51,027 nt of DNA from Microcaldota archaeon (GTDB lineage Archaea; Micrarchaeota; Micrarchaeia; Anstonellales; Anstonellaceae): positions 1 through 51,027 of the forward strand of contig JAKAJC010000007.1 in NCBI GenBank assembly GCA_021814005.1. Direction: 5' to 3'. Positions 15,695 to 23,915 of the stretch are shown here, piece after piece. Positions within the stretch are counted from its first letter, which is position 1. Each line of letters opens with the position of its first letter. Below the pieces are notes generated by a model, which worked only from the letters and a program-made list of their open reading frames with translations, was not told where the DNA came from and searched no databases. Made by a program: the position numbers and the translations under genes.

Positions 15695-16285
15695 TTAGTC
15701 TTTTTTCTCTTCAACCTTTTCTTTTGTTATTTCCTTCTTTTCTTTCTCCCTCTCGTGCGCCGCGCGCGCGGCACGCTTCTTCATCCATTCGTCGCGCGTT
15801 GTCTCCCTGTTGCGCACGTTCGCCCGCTCCACTCCGCGCCAGTTTTTGATGAACTTCAAAAACACGTCGGCCGGGCCAATCCACAGCCTGCCGCCCAACT
15901 TGGTTGTCATGTAATTGAGCCTAAGCAGCACCATCTCGTCGTTCTTGTCCCACTTGGAAAGATACGCCTTGCCTTCCTCCACCCCCCCATTTCCATCAAA
16001 GAGGCCGGCCAGAAATGCGGCCGCATAATCATTGGCGTGTGAAAAGCGCTCCACCTCCCCCTTGAGCACCTCGTCGAAAAACGTGCGGTAGGCGGAATGA
16101 AAGAAATAGACAGAACCGGCTTCCCATCTCACCTTGGAAGCGTCGGCCACGCCAAGCGTCATGGCGCGCGAAAGAAAGGTCGTTCTCATGTCCTCGCTGC
16201 CCACTATGCCGATGCCTTCGCGCGTGCGGCAGTGCTTCCACAGGCCGATTAAGTACGACACTTCGGGCGTGAGCTTGATTTTCAT
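15695..16285 (-). CDS. Stand-alone LAGLIDADG-like protein
   Basis: The 196-residue protein carries a clear LAGLIDADG-type helix, FLAGLFDGNGGV (about 91-102), followed by LSKWDKNDEMVLLRLNYMTTKLGG as in these endonucleases. The N terminus (VSYLIGLWKHCRTREGIGIVG) looks like a first, degenerate copy. In place of acidic LAGLIDADG residues, the first copy has W-K-H at the end and the second keeps D-G-N. A Lys/Glu-rich tail ends the protein. It is not inside an intron or intein, so it may be a domesticated DNA-binding regulator rather than a homing enzyme. It shares a bidirectional promoter with the flippase gene. Confidence 0.75.
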   Translation of the reverse strand: MKIKLTPEVSYLIGLWKHCRTREGIGIVGSEDMRTTFLSRAMTLGVADASKVRWEAGSVYFFHSAYRTFFDEVLKGEVERFSHANDYAAAFLAGLFDGNGGVEEGKAYLSKWDKNDEMVLLRLNYMTTKLGGRLWIGPADVFLKFIKNWRGVERANVRNRETTRDEWMKKRAARAAHEREKEKKEITKEKVEEKKD

Positions 16286-16336
16286 GTCATTCTTTTGGAT
16301 TTCACTTATAAAAAGACGAGAGGTTCAATACCTCAT
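16286..16336. promoter_or_regulatory. Bidirectional 51-bp promoter (LAGLIDADG gene / flippase)
   Basis: A single TTATAAAAA element (16306-16314) lies in the centre, about 25 bp from the minus-strand ATG and 27 bp from the plus-strand ATG. Both transcripts would be leaderless. Confidence 0.65.
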
Positions 16337-17986
16337 ATGGAGCTGGACGAAGAAACAGCGACTATGGCGGTCGGCACCTTCTGGTCAAACCTGGGCGTCA
16401 TAGCCGTCAAGCTCGTTTCATTCATCTACATGATTCTCATCGCCCGCCTCGTCGCCCAATCCGAGGTCGGCCTCTTCTATCTGGGCATCGGCATGATGGG
16501 GGTTGTCAGCATTTTCGCCGACCTGGGCATTTCGCAGACAGTGCAGCGCTATCTGCCCTATTTCTTGGGAAAAAACGACAAAGCCTCCGCCCGCCGCGTG
16601 CTGGCCCTCAACATCTTTCTGGGCCTGCTCCCACCCCTCATCGTCGCGTTTTTAGTGTGGCAATTGGCGCCGGCCATCGCCAACAATGTGCGCAATCCCG
16701 GCCTGGAGCCCCTTCTGGCATATCTGGCCATCTACCTGTTTGTGAACCAGGTTTTCAACATCCTGCTCAACATCCTTGTCGCCCTCAAAAAGATGAAAGA
16801 GCGCTCGGTCGGCACAAATCTGCAGAACGTTCTCAAGGTCGTCTTTACCCTGTTGCTGGTGTGGGCAATCGGCCCGCAGGCGGCCACGCTCTCCATTGCT
16901 TTCATCCTCTCGCTGGCGGCGGGGGCAATCTACCTGCTCTACGTGGCCTTCGGCGTGCTGAAATCCCAGGATTTGCTGCCTGCGCCGGCCGATTTGTTTG
17001 ACACTGCCGCGCGCCCGCTTCTTCTCAACATCCTGCCCTTCGGCCTCACCATGCTGGGCGTTTCCATGTTCAGCCTGCTCATCAGCTACATGGGCGTGCT
17101 GGCGCTGGGCTATCTTTTGGGCGGGGCCGGCAACGCATCCATCGGCATCTACAGCATGGCCACCGCGTTTGCGGCCGTGGCCAACATCCTGGCCGCATCG
17201 GTCATCACAATCTTTCTTCCAGTCGCCTCCGGCCTGGTGAGCAAAACCGATTCAGCCAAAATCACAAAAACCGCCCAAACCGCCCTGCGCTGGGTGCTGT
17301 TTTCCACCATCCCCGTCGTTGCCTTCCTGGCGGCGTTTGCCCCCTCCCTTCTGCGCGTGCTGTATGGAGCCGACTACGAATCCGGCGCGCTTACACTTTC
17401 CCTTTTCTCCATCGGCACCCTTCTCTATTACCTTGGCTCGGTGCAGGGCACCCTGATTGCGGCGCACCGTTTTGTCAAGCTTGAGCTGATTGCATTTCTC
17501 TTCGGTGCGCTGGCCAATGTGATTCTCAACTTCGCCCTCATCCCAATATGGGGCATCAACGGCGCGGCCTTTGCCTCTCTGGCCTCATTCGGCATCATCG
17601 CGGCAGTCAACCATTATTTCGCCCGGAAAAAATTCGGTTTTTCAATTCCAACAAGCGCTTGGAAAAACCTGTTCTGCGGTTTCTTGCTTCTTGCCCTGCT
17701 GGCTGCCCTGCACGCAATCTCCTATGACTATCTGGTTCATCTGCCCATTCCGCTGCCATCAGGCTCGCTGGCGGGAATGGTGCTGGACAAGGTGGTCAAG
17801 GTCATTATTCTGGGCTTCTTCATGGGCCTGGGCTGCCTGGCCTATCTTGTCCTGCTCAATCTCTTTGGCCTGTTTGAAGACGAGGACCGCTCGGTGATGA
17901 AGCATCTTCTGGACAAAATGAAGCTGCCCGCCAAAATCAAGGCGTCGCTTTTAGGTTTCATTTTCTGGGGCGCAAAAAAAGATTAG
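16337..17986 (+). CDS. Polysaccharide flippase (MOP/Wzx type)
   Basis: This 549-residue membrane protein opens the polysaccharide island and should flip lipid-linked sugar units across the membrane. It has about 14 hydrophobic helices, the usual number for MOP exporters, and the N-terminal family signature around TFWSNLGVIAVKLVSFIYM...GLFYLGIGMMGVVSIFADLGI. The ATG at 16337 lies 27 bp after a TATA box shared with the divergent gene. The last codons are duplicated downstream in a tandem repeat (17970-18036). Confidence 0.92.
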   Translation: MELDEETATMAVGTFWSNLGVIAVKLVSFIYMILIARLVAQSEVGLFYLGIGMMGVVSIFADLGISQTVQRYLPYFLGKNDKASARRVLALNIFLGLLPPLIVAFLVWQLAPAIANNVRNPGLEPLLAYLAIYLFVNQVFNILLNILVALKKMKERSVGTNLQNVLKVVFTLLLVWAIGPQAATLSIAFILSLAAGAIYLLYVAFGVLKSQDLLPAPADLFDTAARPLLLNILPFGLTMLGVSMFSLLISYMGVLALGYLLGGAGNASIGIYSMATAFAAVANILAASVITIFLPVASGLVSKTDSAKITKTAQTALRWVLFSTIPVVAFLAAFAPSLLRVLYGADYESGALTLSLFSIGTLLYYLGSVQGTLIAAHRFVKLELIAFLFGALANVILNFALIPIWGINGAAFASLASFGIIAAVNHYFARKKFGFSIPTSAWKNLFCGFLLLALLAALHAISYDYLVHLPIPLPSGSLAGMVLDKVVKVIILGFFMGLGCLAYLVLLNLFGLFEDEDRSVMKHLLDKMKLPAKIKASLLGFIFWGAKKD

Positions 17987-18036
17987 GCTGCGGTGCGCAA
18001 AAAAAAAAGATTAAGTTGCGCCGCGCAAAAAAATTA
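17970..18036. repeat. Three tandem copies of the flippase 3' end
   Basis: Units GCGCAAAAAAAGATTAGGCT (17970), GCGCAAAAAAAAAAGATTAA (17995) and GCGCAAAAAAATTAAGCGCC (18023) repeat every 25-28 bp. The first includes the flippase stop and the last the stop of the convergent wecB. On the minus strand each unit supplies a T-run, so the array could act as serial terminators for wecB. Confidence 0.7.
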
Positions 18037-19206
18037 AGCGCCCTCTTTCTGCTTGTTGTGTTCCCAGCGGCTGACGCGCCCCTGCCATTTTTCCAAAATA
18101 TCCATAATCAGTTTCGCGCTGTTTCCATCCCCATACGGGTTGGCTCCCGCCGACATCTTGGCGTGGTTTTTCTCCACCTGTTTGACCACATCCACAATAT
18201 GCCCAGCCGTGGTGGGTTCGGCCAGCACATTGACTCCAGCCTCCACGCTCTCGGGCCGGTCGGTGACAAAGCGCACTGTGACGCACGGCACGTGCAATGC
18301 CGCCGCTTCCTCCTGCATGCTGCCGGAATCGGTGCAAATCAGCCGGCACTTGCTCATCAGATACATGATGTGGGTATATGACGGGATTTCCTCAATCAGG
18401 TGCAGATGGGGGCGGTGCTCCACCTTTGACTGCAGCCCGTGCTGCTCCAGCGCCGCCTTGGTGCCGGGCCGAATCGACCACACAACCTCATAGCCGGATT
18501 CAGACAGCTCCAGCGCCGCCATTGCCGCCGCGCCAAAGCGGGTTTTGTCCATGGTCGTCTCGCGCCGATGAATTGAGAAATAAATCGTTGGCCTCGAAAA
18601 ATCAATATCGTGTTTTTTGAAAAATTCGGCCCCGCCCTCGCCCCGCACCGCCGCCCAGCGCGCCGCGTCCACCACGCTGTTACCGACCACATGGATGCGC
18701 TCGGCCGCAAAGCCTTCTCCCAAAAGATTTTTCCGGTTCGTCTCGGTGGCCGCGAAATACAAATCAGAGGCCGCGTCCGAGCAGCGGGTGTCCAGCTGTT
18801 CTGGGAATGGCTCGTGGCTGAATGTGCGCAGGCCTGCTTCGATATGGCCGACAGTCACCAGGTTGAGATAGGCCGCCAGGCTGCCGGCCATCGCTGTCAG
18901 CGTGTCGCCATGCGTCAGCACAACATCAAGTTTTTTCTCCTTGGTGCGCAGCAGCTGGTCCAGAGCCAGTATCATCTTGCCCACGCTCTCGGCCGGGCTC
19001 GCGGCCGAGCCCACCTCAAGTTTGTGGTGGGGCTCTGGCAAATCCATGTTCTCGTACACGCCGCCGAAAAGGTGGTGCGAATAGTGCTGGCCGGTATGAA
19101 TCAGCACCGGCTCGTGCCCCCGTTTTTTCGCCTCCCAGTAAAGGGGGGCCATTTTGATGATGTCCGGCCGCGTGCCGGTGAGCAGGCCTATTCTCAGATG
19201 TTTCAT
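18034..19206 (-). CDS. wecB: UDP-N-acetylglucosamine 2-epimerase (non-hydrolysing)
   Basis: This enzyme interconverts UDP-GlcNAc and UDP-ManNAc. The 390 residues show the family motifs [13 protein letters not shown] (11-23), [38 protein letters not shown] and [20 protein letters not shown]. Length is typical. No UDP-ManNAc dehydrogenase (WecC) is present in the window, so UDP-ManNAc itself may be used or the partner lies elsewhere. A TTAATAG box lies about 30 bp upstream of the ATG, divergent from gmd. Confidence 0.95.
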   Translation of the reverse strand: MKHLRIGLLTGTRPDIIKMAPLYWEAKKRGHEPVLIHTGQHYSHHLFGGVYENMDLPEPHHKLEVGSAASPAESVGKMILALDQLLRTKEKKLDVVLTHGDTLTAMAGSLAAYLNLVTVGHIEAGLRTFSHEPFPEQLDTRCSDAASDLYFAATETNRKNLLGEGFAAERIHVVGNSVVDAARWAAVRGEGGAEFFKKHDIDFSRPTIYFSIHRRETTMDKTRFGAAAMAALELSESGYEVVWSIRPGTKAALEQHGLQSKVEHRPHLHLIEEIPSYTHIMYLMSKCRLICTDSGSMQEEAAALHVPCVTVRFVTDRPESVEAGVNVLAEPTTAGHIVDVVKQVEKNHAKMSAGANPYGDGNSAKLIMDILEKWQGRVSRWEHNKQKEGA

Positions 19207-19278
19207 TGCACCACGTTTGCATTTCTTCTAGTGAACTATTAATCCCTTGTGCTGCCGCGCGCAGTTTCATCGCATGGA

Positions 19279-19286
19279 TTATAAAC
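19279..19286 (+). promoter_or_regulatory. TATA box of gmd
   Basis: TTATAAAC is centred about 26 bp before the gmd ATG (19308), implying a leaderless mRNA. The divergent wecB appears to use a separate box (TTAATAG near 19235-19241). Confidence 0.55.
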
Positions 19287-19307
19287 AAAAATCACCAAAA
19301 GAGCGGT

Positions 19308-20321
19308 ATGAAACGCGCATTCGTCACCGGCATCACCGGCCAGGACGGCTCTTATCTGACCGAGCTGCTGCTGGCCAAGGGCTACGAGGTTCACGGGCTG
19401 GTGCGCCGTTCCAGCACCTTCAACCGCGGCCGCATCGAGCCGCTTTATCTCAATGCCAAAGGCGAGAAGGTCCCGCTCTATCTTCATTACGGCGACCTGA
19501 GCGACAGCGGAAATCTTTTTGCGCTCCTGCGCAAGATAGACCCGCAAGAGGTTTACAATCTGGGCGCCCAGAGCCATGTCAAGGTCAGCTTCGAAACTCC
19601 TGAATACACCTCAGATGTCAATGCCATCGGCACCGTGCGCCTGCTTGAGGCGATTCGCCAGCTCGATTTGGATGCGCGCTTCTATCAGGCATCATCGAGC
19701 GAACTCTACGGCAAGACCTCGGCTCTCAAACAGGACGAGAGCACCCCGTTCCATCCGCGCTCACCGTACGGCTTTGCTAAACTGATGGCCTACTGGGCAA
19801 CAGTGAACTACCGCGAGAGCTATGGCATGTTCGCCTCGAACGGCATTCTCTTCAACCACGAGTCACCCCGCCGCGGCGAGGGATTCGTCACCCGCAAGAT
19901 TACCATTTCATTGGCCCGCATACTGGCCGGTCTTGACAAGGAGCTGCGCCTGGGCAATCTGGACGCAAAGCGCGACTGGGGCTTTGCCGGAGATTTCACC
20001 GAGCTCATCTGGCGCATCTTGCAGCACAAGGAGGCGGATGACTTCGTCATCGCGACCGGCGAAACGCACTCGGTGCGCGAATTTTTGCAGGAAGCATTCT
20101 CATACAAGGGCCTTGACTGGCAGAAATATGTCAAGATTGATCCGGCTTACATGCGCCCTGCCGAAGTGGATTACCTCTGCGGCGACTCTGCCAAGGCCCA
20201 GCGGCTTTTGGGCTGGACTCCCAAGGTGAAATTCAAGGAGCTTGTGCGCATGATGGTGGATGCCGACATCAAAGAATTGCAGTCAAAACCGATGGCAAGG
20301 CAGATAAGCCCGAATCCGTAA
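19308..20321 (+). CDS. gmd: GDP-mannose 4,6-dehydratase
   Basis: Gmd converts GDP-mannose to GDP-4-keto-6-deoxymannose, the precursor of GDP-fucose, GDP-rhamnose and GDP-perosamine. The 337-residue SDR has [15 protein letters not shown] (8-22), the [13 protein letters not shown] substrate loop, the SSSELYGK active-site segment with catalytic Glu, SPYGFAK (Tyr and Lys), and [17 protein letters not shown]. The ATG at 19308 gives the standard N terminus [18 protein letters not shown] second Gmd-like gene lies convergently downstream. Confidence 0.96.
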   Translation: MKRAFVTGITGQDGSYLTELLLAKGYEVHGLVRRSSTFNRGRIEPLYLNAKGEKVPLYLHYGDLSDSGNLFALLRKIDPQEVYNLGAQSHVKVSFETPEYTSDVNAIGTVRLLEAIRQLDLDARFYQASSSELYGKTSALKQDESTPFHPRSPYGFAKLMAYWATVNYRESYGMFASNGILFNHESPRRGEGFVTRKITISLARILAGLDKELRLGNLDAKRDWGFAGDFTELIWRILQHKEADDFVIATGETHSVREFLQEAFSYKGLDWQKYVKIDPAYMRPAEVDYLCGDSAKAQRLLGWTPKVKFKELVRMMVDADIKELQSKPMARQISPNP

Positions 20322-20349
20322 CTTATTTTTTGTATCCGGCTTATTTTTT
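20322..20349. repeat. Duplicated T-tract between convergent genes
   Basis: CTTATTTTTT occurs at 20322-20331 and again at 20340-20349, 18 bp apart. The second copy contains the stop codon of the minus-strand gene and the first directly follows the gmd stop, where it can serve as a T-run terminator. Confidence 0.6.
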
Positions 20350-21306
20350 CGGCTTGCGCGCCGAGTCAAGTTTTTCCAAACAGCTCTGCACCATCATTTT
20401 GACCAGCTGTTCAAAACTTGTGCGGGCCGACCAGCCAAGCTCGCTCTTTATCTTGGCGGGGTCGCCGACCAGATAGTCGACTTCCTGCCTTCTCACAAGC
20501 TCAGGCTCGCTTGTCACGCATTTGCGATAATCCATGCCTACTTCGGCAAACGCCTGCTCGCACACGTCGCGCATGGGGTGCCCGATTCCGGTGGCTATGA
20601 CATAATCCTGCGGCGTTTCGGCCTCCATCATCAGGTGCATGGCTTCTGCATAATCCCCTGCAAAACCAATATCGCGAATCGGGCGCAAATCCCCCAAAGG
20701 CAGCGGGTCGCGCCTGATTCCGGCGGCAAATTCAGCGGCCGCGAGCGCGACTTTCGGCATAAGAAATTTCGGGGGATGGCGGGGAGATTCGTGCGTGAAC
20801 AATATGCCGTTTGCGGCAAACAGGCCGTCCTTTCTGGCCGCCTGCACTTCCAAATGCGCGTCCCATTTGCTTTTTGCATAATCATTGTATGGCCCTATCG
20901 GGCTTTTCTCGTTCTTTTTTTCCATGCTGGGCTTGAATATGTATCCGGTCGAGGCCTGAAAGAGGCGGGCATCGCGCGCGTGCGCCTTCATGGCATTGAT
21001 TATGTTTTTCACTCCCCCAACATTCACTGCGCGCGCCTTGGCTTCGTCAATTTCCCCCCATTCAACCGAGAGGAAAAATGCCAGATTGTATATTTCGTCG
21101 GGCCGGCTCTTCTCCAGCAGCCGCGCAACCGCCTTCGCGTCGGCAATATCGCATTTGTGATAAGACGCCAGAAATTCCGCCACATCAGCATTCGGCTGCG
21201 CTGATGTGCCCGCTCCGGCAACAGAATAGCCCCGCCCGGCCAGCAGTTTGCCAAGGTAATACCCGTCCTGGCCGTTGACTCCGAAAATCAGCGCGCTTTT
21301 AGTCAT
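20341..21306 (-). CDS. Gmd-like NAD-dependent sugar epimerase/dehydratase or reductase
   Basis: This 321-residue SDR is a paralogue of the adjacent Gmd, with GVNGQDGYYLGKLLAGRGY near the N terminus, NHES-like FTHESPRHPPKFLMPKV, and matching C-terminal EVDYLVGDPAKIKSELGW. The Gmd segment SSSELYG is here STGYIFK, so the catalytic Glu is replaced, while a YAKSK (Tyr/Lys) pair is retained. It may therefore act as a reductase or epimerase on the Gmd product (an Rmd-like role), but the exact reaction is not readable. The ATG at 21306 is chosen over an upstream start at 21327; a TTAAATA box lies about 25 bp before it. Confidence 0.8.
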   Translation of the reverse strand: MTKSALIFGVNGQDGYYLGKLLAGRGYSVAGAGTSAQPNADVAEFLASYHKCDIADAKAVARLLEKSRPDEIYNLAFFLSVEWGEIDEAKARAVNVGGVKNIINAMKAHARDARLFQASTGYIFKPSMEKKNEKSPIGPYNDYAKSKWDAHLEVQAARKDGLFAANGILFTHESPRHPPKFLMPKVALAAAEFAAGIRRDPLPLGDLRPIRDIGFAGDYAEAMHLMMEAETPQDYVIATGIGHPMRDVCEQAFAEVGMDYRKCVTSEPELVRRQEVDYLVGDPAKIKSELGWSARTSFEQLVKMMVQSCLEKLDSARKPKK

Positions 21307-21388
21307 GCCCTGACTTGGCCGACTCACGATTAAATATGTTCTTCAGTCCTCATTCCCATATGCCTAAAGCAGCATTCTGGTGCAGTCC

Positions 21389-22576
21389 ATGAAAATCGGA
21401 CTTCTAATCCCGTATCTGCGCGAGCCGGCAGGCGGGGAGATACAGACTCTCACGCTCGCTATCGGATTGCAGAGCGCAGGCCACGACGTCATAATCTACA
21501 CCCACAACGCCAACTCCGAGCGCTGTTATCCCCAGCTGTTCAGCCAGGTTCGGGTGAAATCAGTCACCCTCCCCAATTCGCTGCAAGACAAGCTTCAGGC
21601 GAACAAGCGCACGCTCATGAGTCTTTTTGCCGCTTTTCGGCCCTACTACGAACTGCTTTTGATGTACCAGCTCTCGCGCATAGTTGACAACGACCGCGAG
21701 GTCCTGCTGTGCACAAACATGCCGTCCGAGTGGGCCGCCGGCCTTGCTTCGCGGCGCCTGCGCGTGCCGTGGGTATGGATATGCAACGAGCCGCCGTTCT
21801 ATTTCGATTCGCGGATAAAGAAAAGCCTCTGGCGCACAATAGTTCCATGGCCCGTCTATAATTTGTGGGACAAATGGATTGTGAAATCAGCATCGCAAAT
21901 ATTTTCCCTGAGCAGCACTGCCAAGCCCTACATCGACAAGGTCTATGGCGTGAATTGCAGGCCCGAGTATCTGCCGTTCATGCCGGGCTCGAAATTCCGC
22001 CCTCCACATGTGCCCCGAAAAGAGGGCGAGCCAATCCGCGCCCTGTTTGTGGCGTCATTCAGCACCTACAAGCGCCCGCAGGACGCAATCGAGGCGATGC
22101 AATATGCCCCCGGCGCAACGCTCAACCTCATCGGGCAGGGGTATATGCAAAAAGAGCTGGAGGAGCAGATAAAACGCCTCAACCTTCAGGACCGGGTTCA
22201 TTTGATTCCCCGCGTGGACGACAAGACTCTGGCCGATTATTATGCGAATTCGGACGTGTTTATCCACACTGCAGAGCAGGCATGGGGGCTGGTGGCGTTC
22301 GACGCCATGGACCGCGGCCTGCCGGTCATCACCTGCCCCGCCTGCGCCATCATCGAAGTGATGCAGGACGGCAAGACGGGTCTGTTCGTGCCCAACCGCG
22401 ACCCCGTGGCGATTGCAGAAAAAATAAGATGGGTCGGCGAGCATGGGGCCGAGGCCGAAAAAATATCAAAAGCCGGCCATGCGGTGGTGGCAAGCCTCAG
22501 CATGGAGAGATATGTGCGCGCGCTGGAGGAGGCTTTCACATCTGCGCTTGAAAAAAACGCCGCCAAGCGCAAATAG
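21389..22576 (+). CDS. Glycosyltransferase family 4
   Basis: The 395-residue protein has the GT-B fold of GT4 retaining transferases: N-terminal MKIGLLIPYLREPAGGEIQTL, an acceptor half with LLLMYQLSRIVDNDREVLL, and the donor half with ALFVASFSTYKRPQDAIEAM, then VFIHTAEQAWGLVAFDAMDRGLPVI, where the usual EGFGL/E-x7-E segment is EQAWGLVAFDAM. It should add a nucleotide-sugar unit on the cytoplasmic side. Its last codons are duplicated downstream (22595-22616). The ATG at 21389 is preferred to a GTG at 21380. Confidence 0.92.
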   Translation: MKIGLLIPYLREPAGGEIQTLTLAIGLQSAGHDVIIYTHNANSERCYPQLFSQVRVKSVTLPNSLQDKLQANKRTLMSLFAAFRPYYELLLMYQLSRIVDNDREVLLCTNMPSEWAAGLASRRLRVPWVWICNEPPFYFDSRIKKSLWRTIVPWPVYNLWDKWIVKSASQIFSLSSTAKPYIDKVYGVNCRPEYLPFMPGSKFRPPHVPRKEGEPIRALFVASFSTYKRPQDAIEAMQYAPGATLNLIGQGYMQKELEEQIKRLNLQDRVHLIPRVDDKTLADYYANSDVFIHTAEQAWGLVAFDAMDRGLPVITCPACAIIEVMQDGKTGLFVPNRDPVAIAEKIRWVGEHGAEAEKISKAGHAVVASLSMERYVRALEEAFTSALEKNAAKRK

Positions 22577-22616
22577 GCGCCGCCCCGCGCAAACAAAACG
22601 CCGCCAAGCGCAAATA
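22554..22616. repeat. 22-bp direct repeat of the glycosyltransferase 3' end
   Basis: AAAACGCCGCCAAGCGCAAA plus TA is found at 22554-22575 and 22595-22616, perfect over 22 bp with a 41-bp period. The first copy contains the stop codon (TAG); the second copy carries TAA at the same place. Confidence 0.85.
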
Positions 22617-22655
22617 ATTCATCCCTGTCAAACTGAAATAATTATTCCATTTCTC

Positions 22656-22663
22656 TTATAAAT
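22656..22663 (+). promoter_or_regulatory. TATA box of the C-methyltransferase gene
   Basis: TTATAAAT is centred 25 bp before the ATG at 22685, predicting a leaderless mRNA. Confidence 0.6.
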
Positions 22664-22684
22664 TTGCGGCACCATCATCTTCTA

Positions 22685-23899
22685 ATGGGCTTAATCACCA
22701 AGTGCCGAGTCTGCGATTCATCCAAGCTTCAAATGGCCATCGATTTGGGCGACCAGCCGTGGGGGAACCATTTCCTCAAGCCGGACGAAGTCGGCCGCGA
22801 GCCGAAATACCCTCTTCAGGTGGTGTGGTGCCAGGACTGCCATGCCGCCCAGCTCAATTTCACAGTGCCAAAAGAGGTGATGTTCGGAGACCATACCTAT
22901 CTCTCCGGAGTTACCAAAACTTTGAGCGCCCACTTCATGCAGGAAGCCGTATTGATGGATGCATGTTTTCCAAAAAGCACTGACAAATGCGTGCTCGACA
23001 TCGGTTCAAACGACGGCACCCAGCTCAAACAGTACAAGGCATTGGGCTGGAGCGTGCTGGGCGTGGAATCGTCCAAAACAACCGCCCTTATCGCGAACGT
23101 GGCCGGAATACCGACTGTAAACGAATTCTTCAATCTCGAGGTCGGCCGCAAGATGGGAAAGAAATTCGATGTCATCAACGCGGCCGGAGTTTTCTATCAT
23201 CTTGAGGAGCTCCATTCAATCACAGACGCAATCCGCGAATCCCTCAAGGCGGACGGCATATTCTCGGTCCAGTTCATGTACATGAAGCATGTGCTGGAAA
23301 ACCTCACATTCGACCAGATATACCATGAGCATCTTCTCTACTACAATCTTGCCACCCTGCAGCGGCTTTTGGAGCGCCACGGGCTGGAAATATTTGACTC
23401 GCATTTCTCGCAGTCTCACGGCGGCTCCGTGGTCGCGTACGCGTGCCACAAGGGAGCCAGGCCGCCCAGCGCCAAATTCAAGGCAATGCTGGCGGACGAG
23501 GAGCGGACGGGCTGCAACACCCTGGAGGCATACAAGGAGCTGGCCAAAAAAATCGAAGAGGTCAAGGCGAACAATCTGGCATTTTTGAAAAAAGCGAAAG
23601 CCGCGGGCAAGCGCATCTACGGCATGGGCGCGCCTGTCAAGGGCAACACGCTACTGAATTACTTCGGCATCGGCACGCAGTATCTGGACGTGCTGGTTGA
23701 GAAAAACCGCCTGCGAAAAGGCCTTATCTCGCCCGGCATGCACATACCGGTTGTAATTGAGGACGAGCTCACTGTCACTCCCGACGTCTACTATGTGCTG
23801 GCCTGGAATTTCAAGAAAGAGATTCTGGCCAACAACGCGGAGCTTATACGCAAGGGAGTGGAATTCTATTTCCCGCTAGATCCAAAGGATTTGGCCTGA
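22685..23899 (+). CDS. Sugar C-methyltransferase (zinc-ribbon, SAM-dependent)
   Basis: This 404-residue protein has the three-part layout of nucleotide-sugar C-methyltransferases such as TylC3/NovU/EvaC: an N-terminal zinc-binding domain (CRVCDSS and CQDCHAAQL), a SAM-binding domain (VLDIGSNDGTQLKQYKALG, about 97-115), and a C-terminal Methyltransf_14-type domain (YGMGAPVKGNTLLNYFGIG). Such enzymes add a methyl branch to a 4-keto-deoxysugar nucleotide, usually at C3. The island supplies GDP-, CDP- and dTDP-4-keto sugars, so the substrate is open. Confidence 0.9.
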   Translation: MGLITKCRVCDSSKLQMAIDLGDQPWGNHFLKPDEVGREPKYPLQVVWCQDCHAAQLNFTVPKEVMFGDHTYLSGVTKTLSAHFMQEAVLMDACFPKSTDKCVLDIGSNDGTQLKQYKALGWSVLGVESSKTTALIANVAGIPTVNEFFNLEVGRKMGKKFDVINAAGVFYHLEELHSITDAIRESLKADGIFSVQFMYMKHVLENLTFDQIYHEHLLYYNLATLQRLLERHGLEIFDSHFSQSHGGSVVAYACHKGARPPSAKFKAMLADEERTGCNTLEAYKELAKKIEEVKANNLAFLKKAKAAGKRIYGMGAPVKGNTLLNYFGIGTQYLDVLVEKNRLRKGLISPGMHIPVVIEDELTVTPDVYYVLAWNFKKEILANNAELIRKGVEFYFPLDPKDLA

Positions 23900-23915
23900 G
23901 CTCGGGCGGTTTTTT

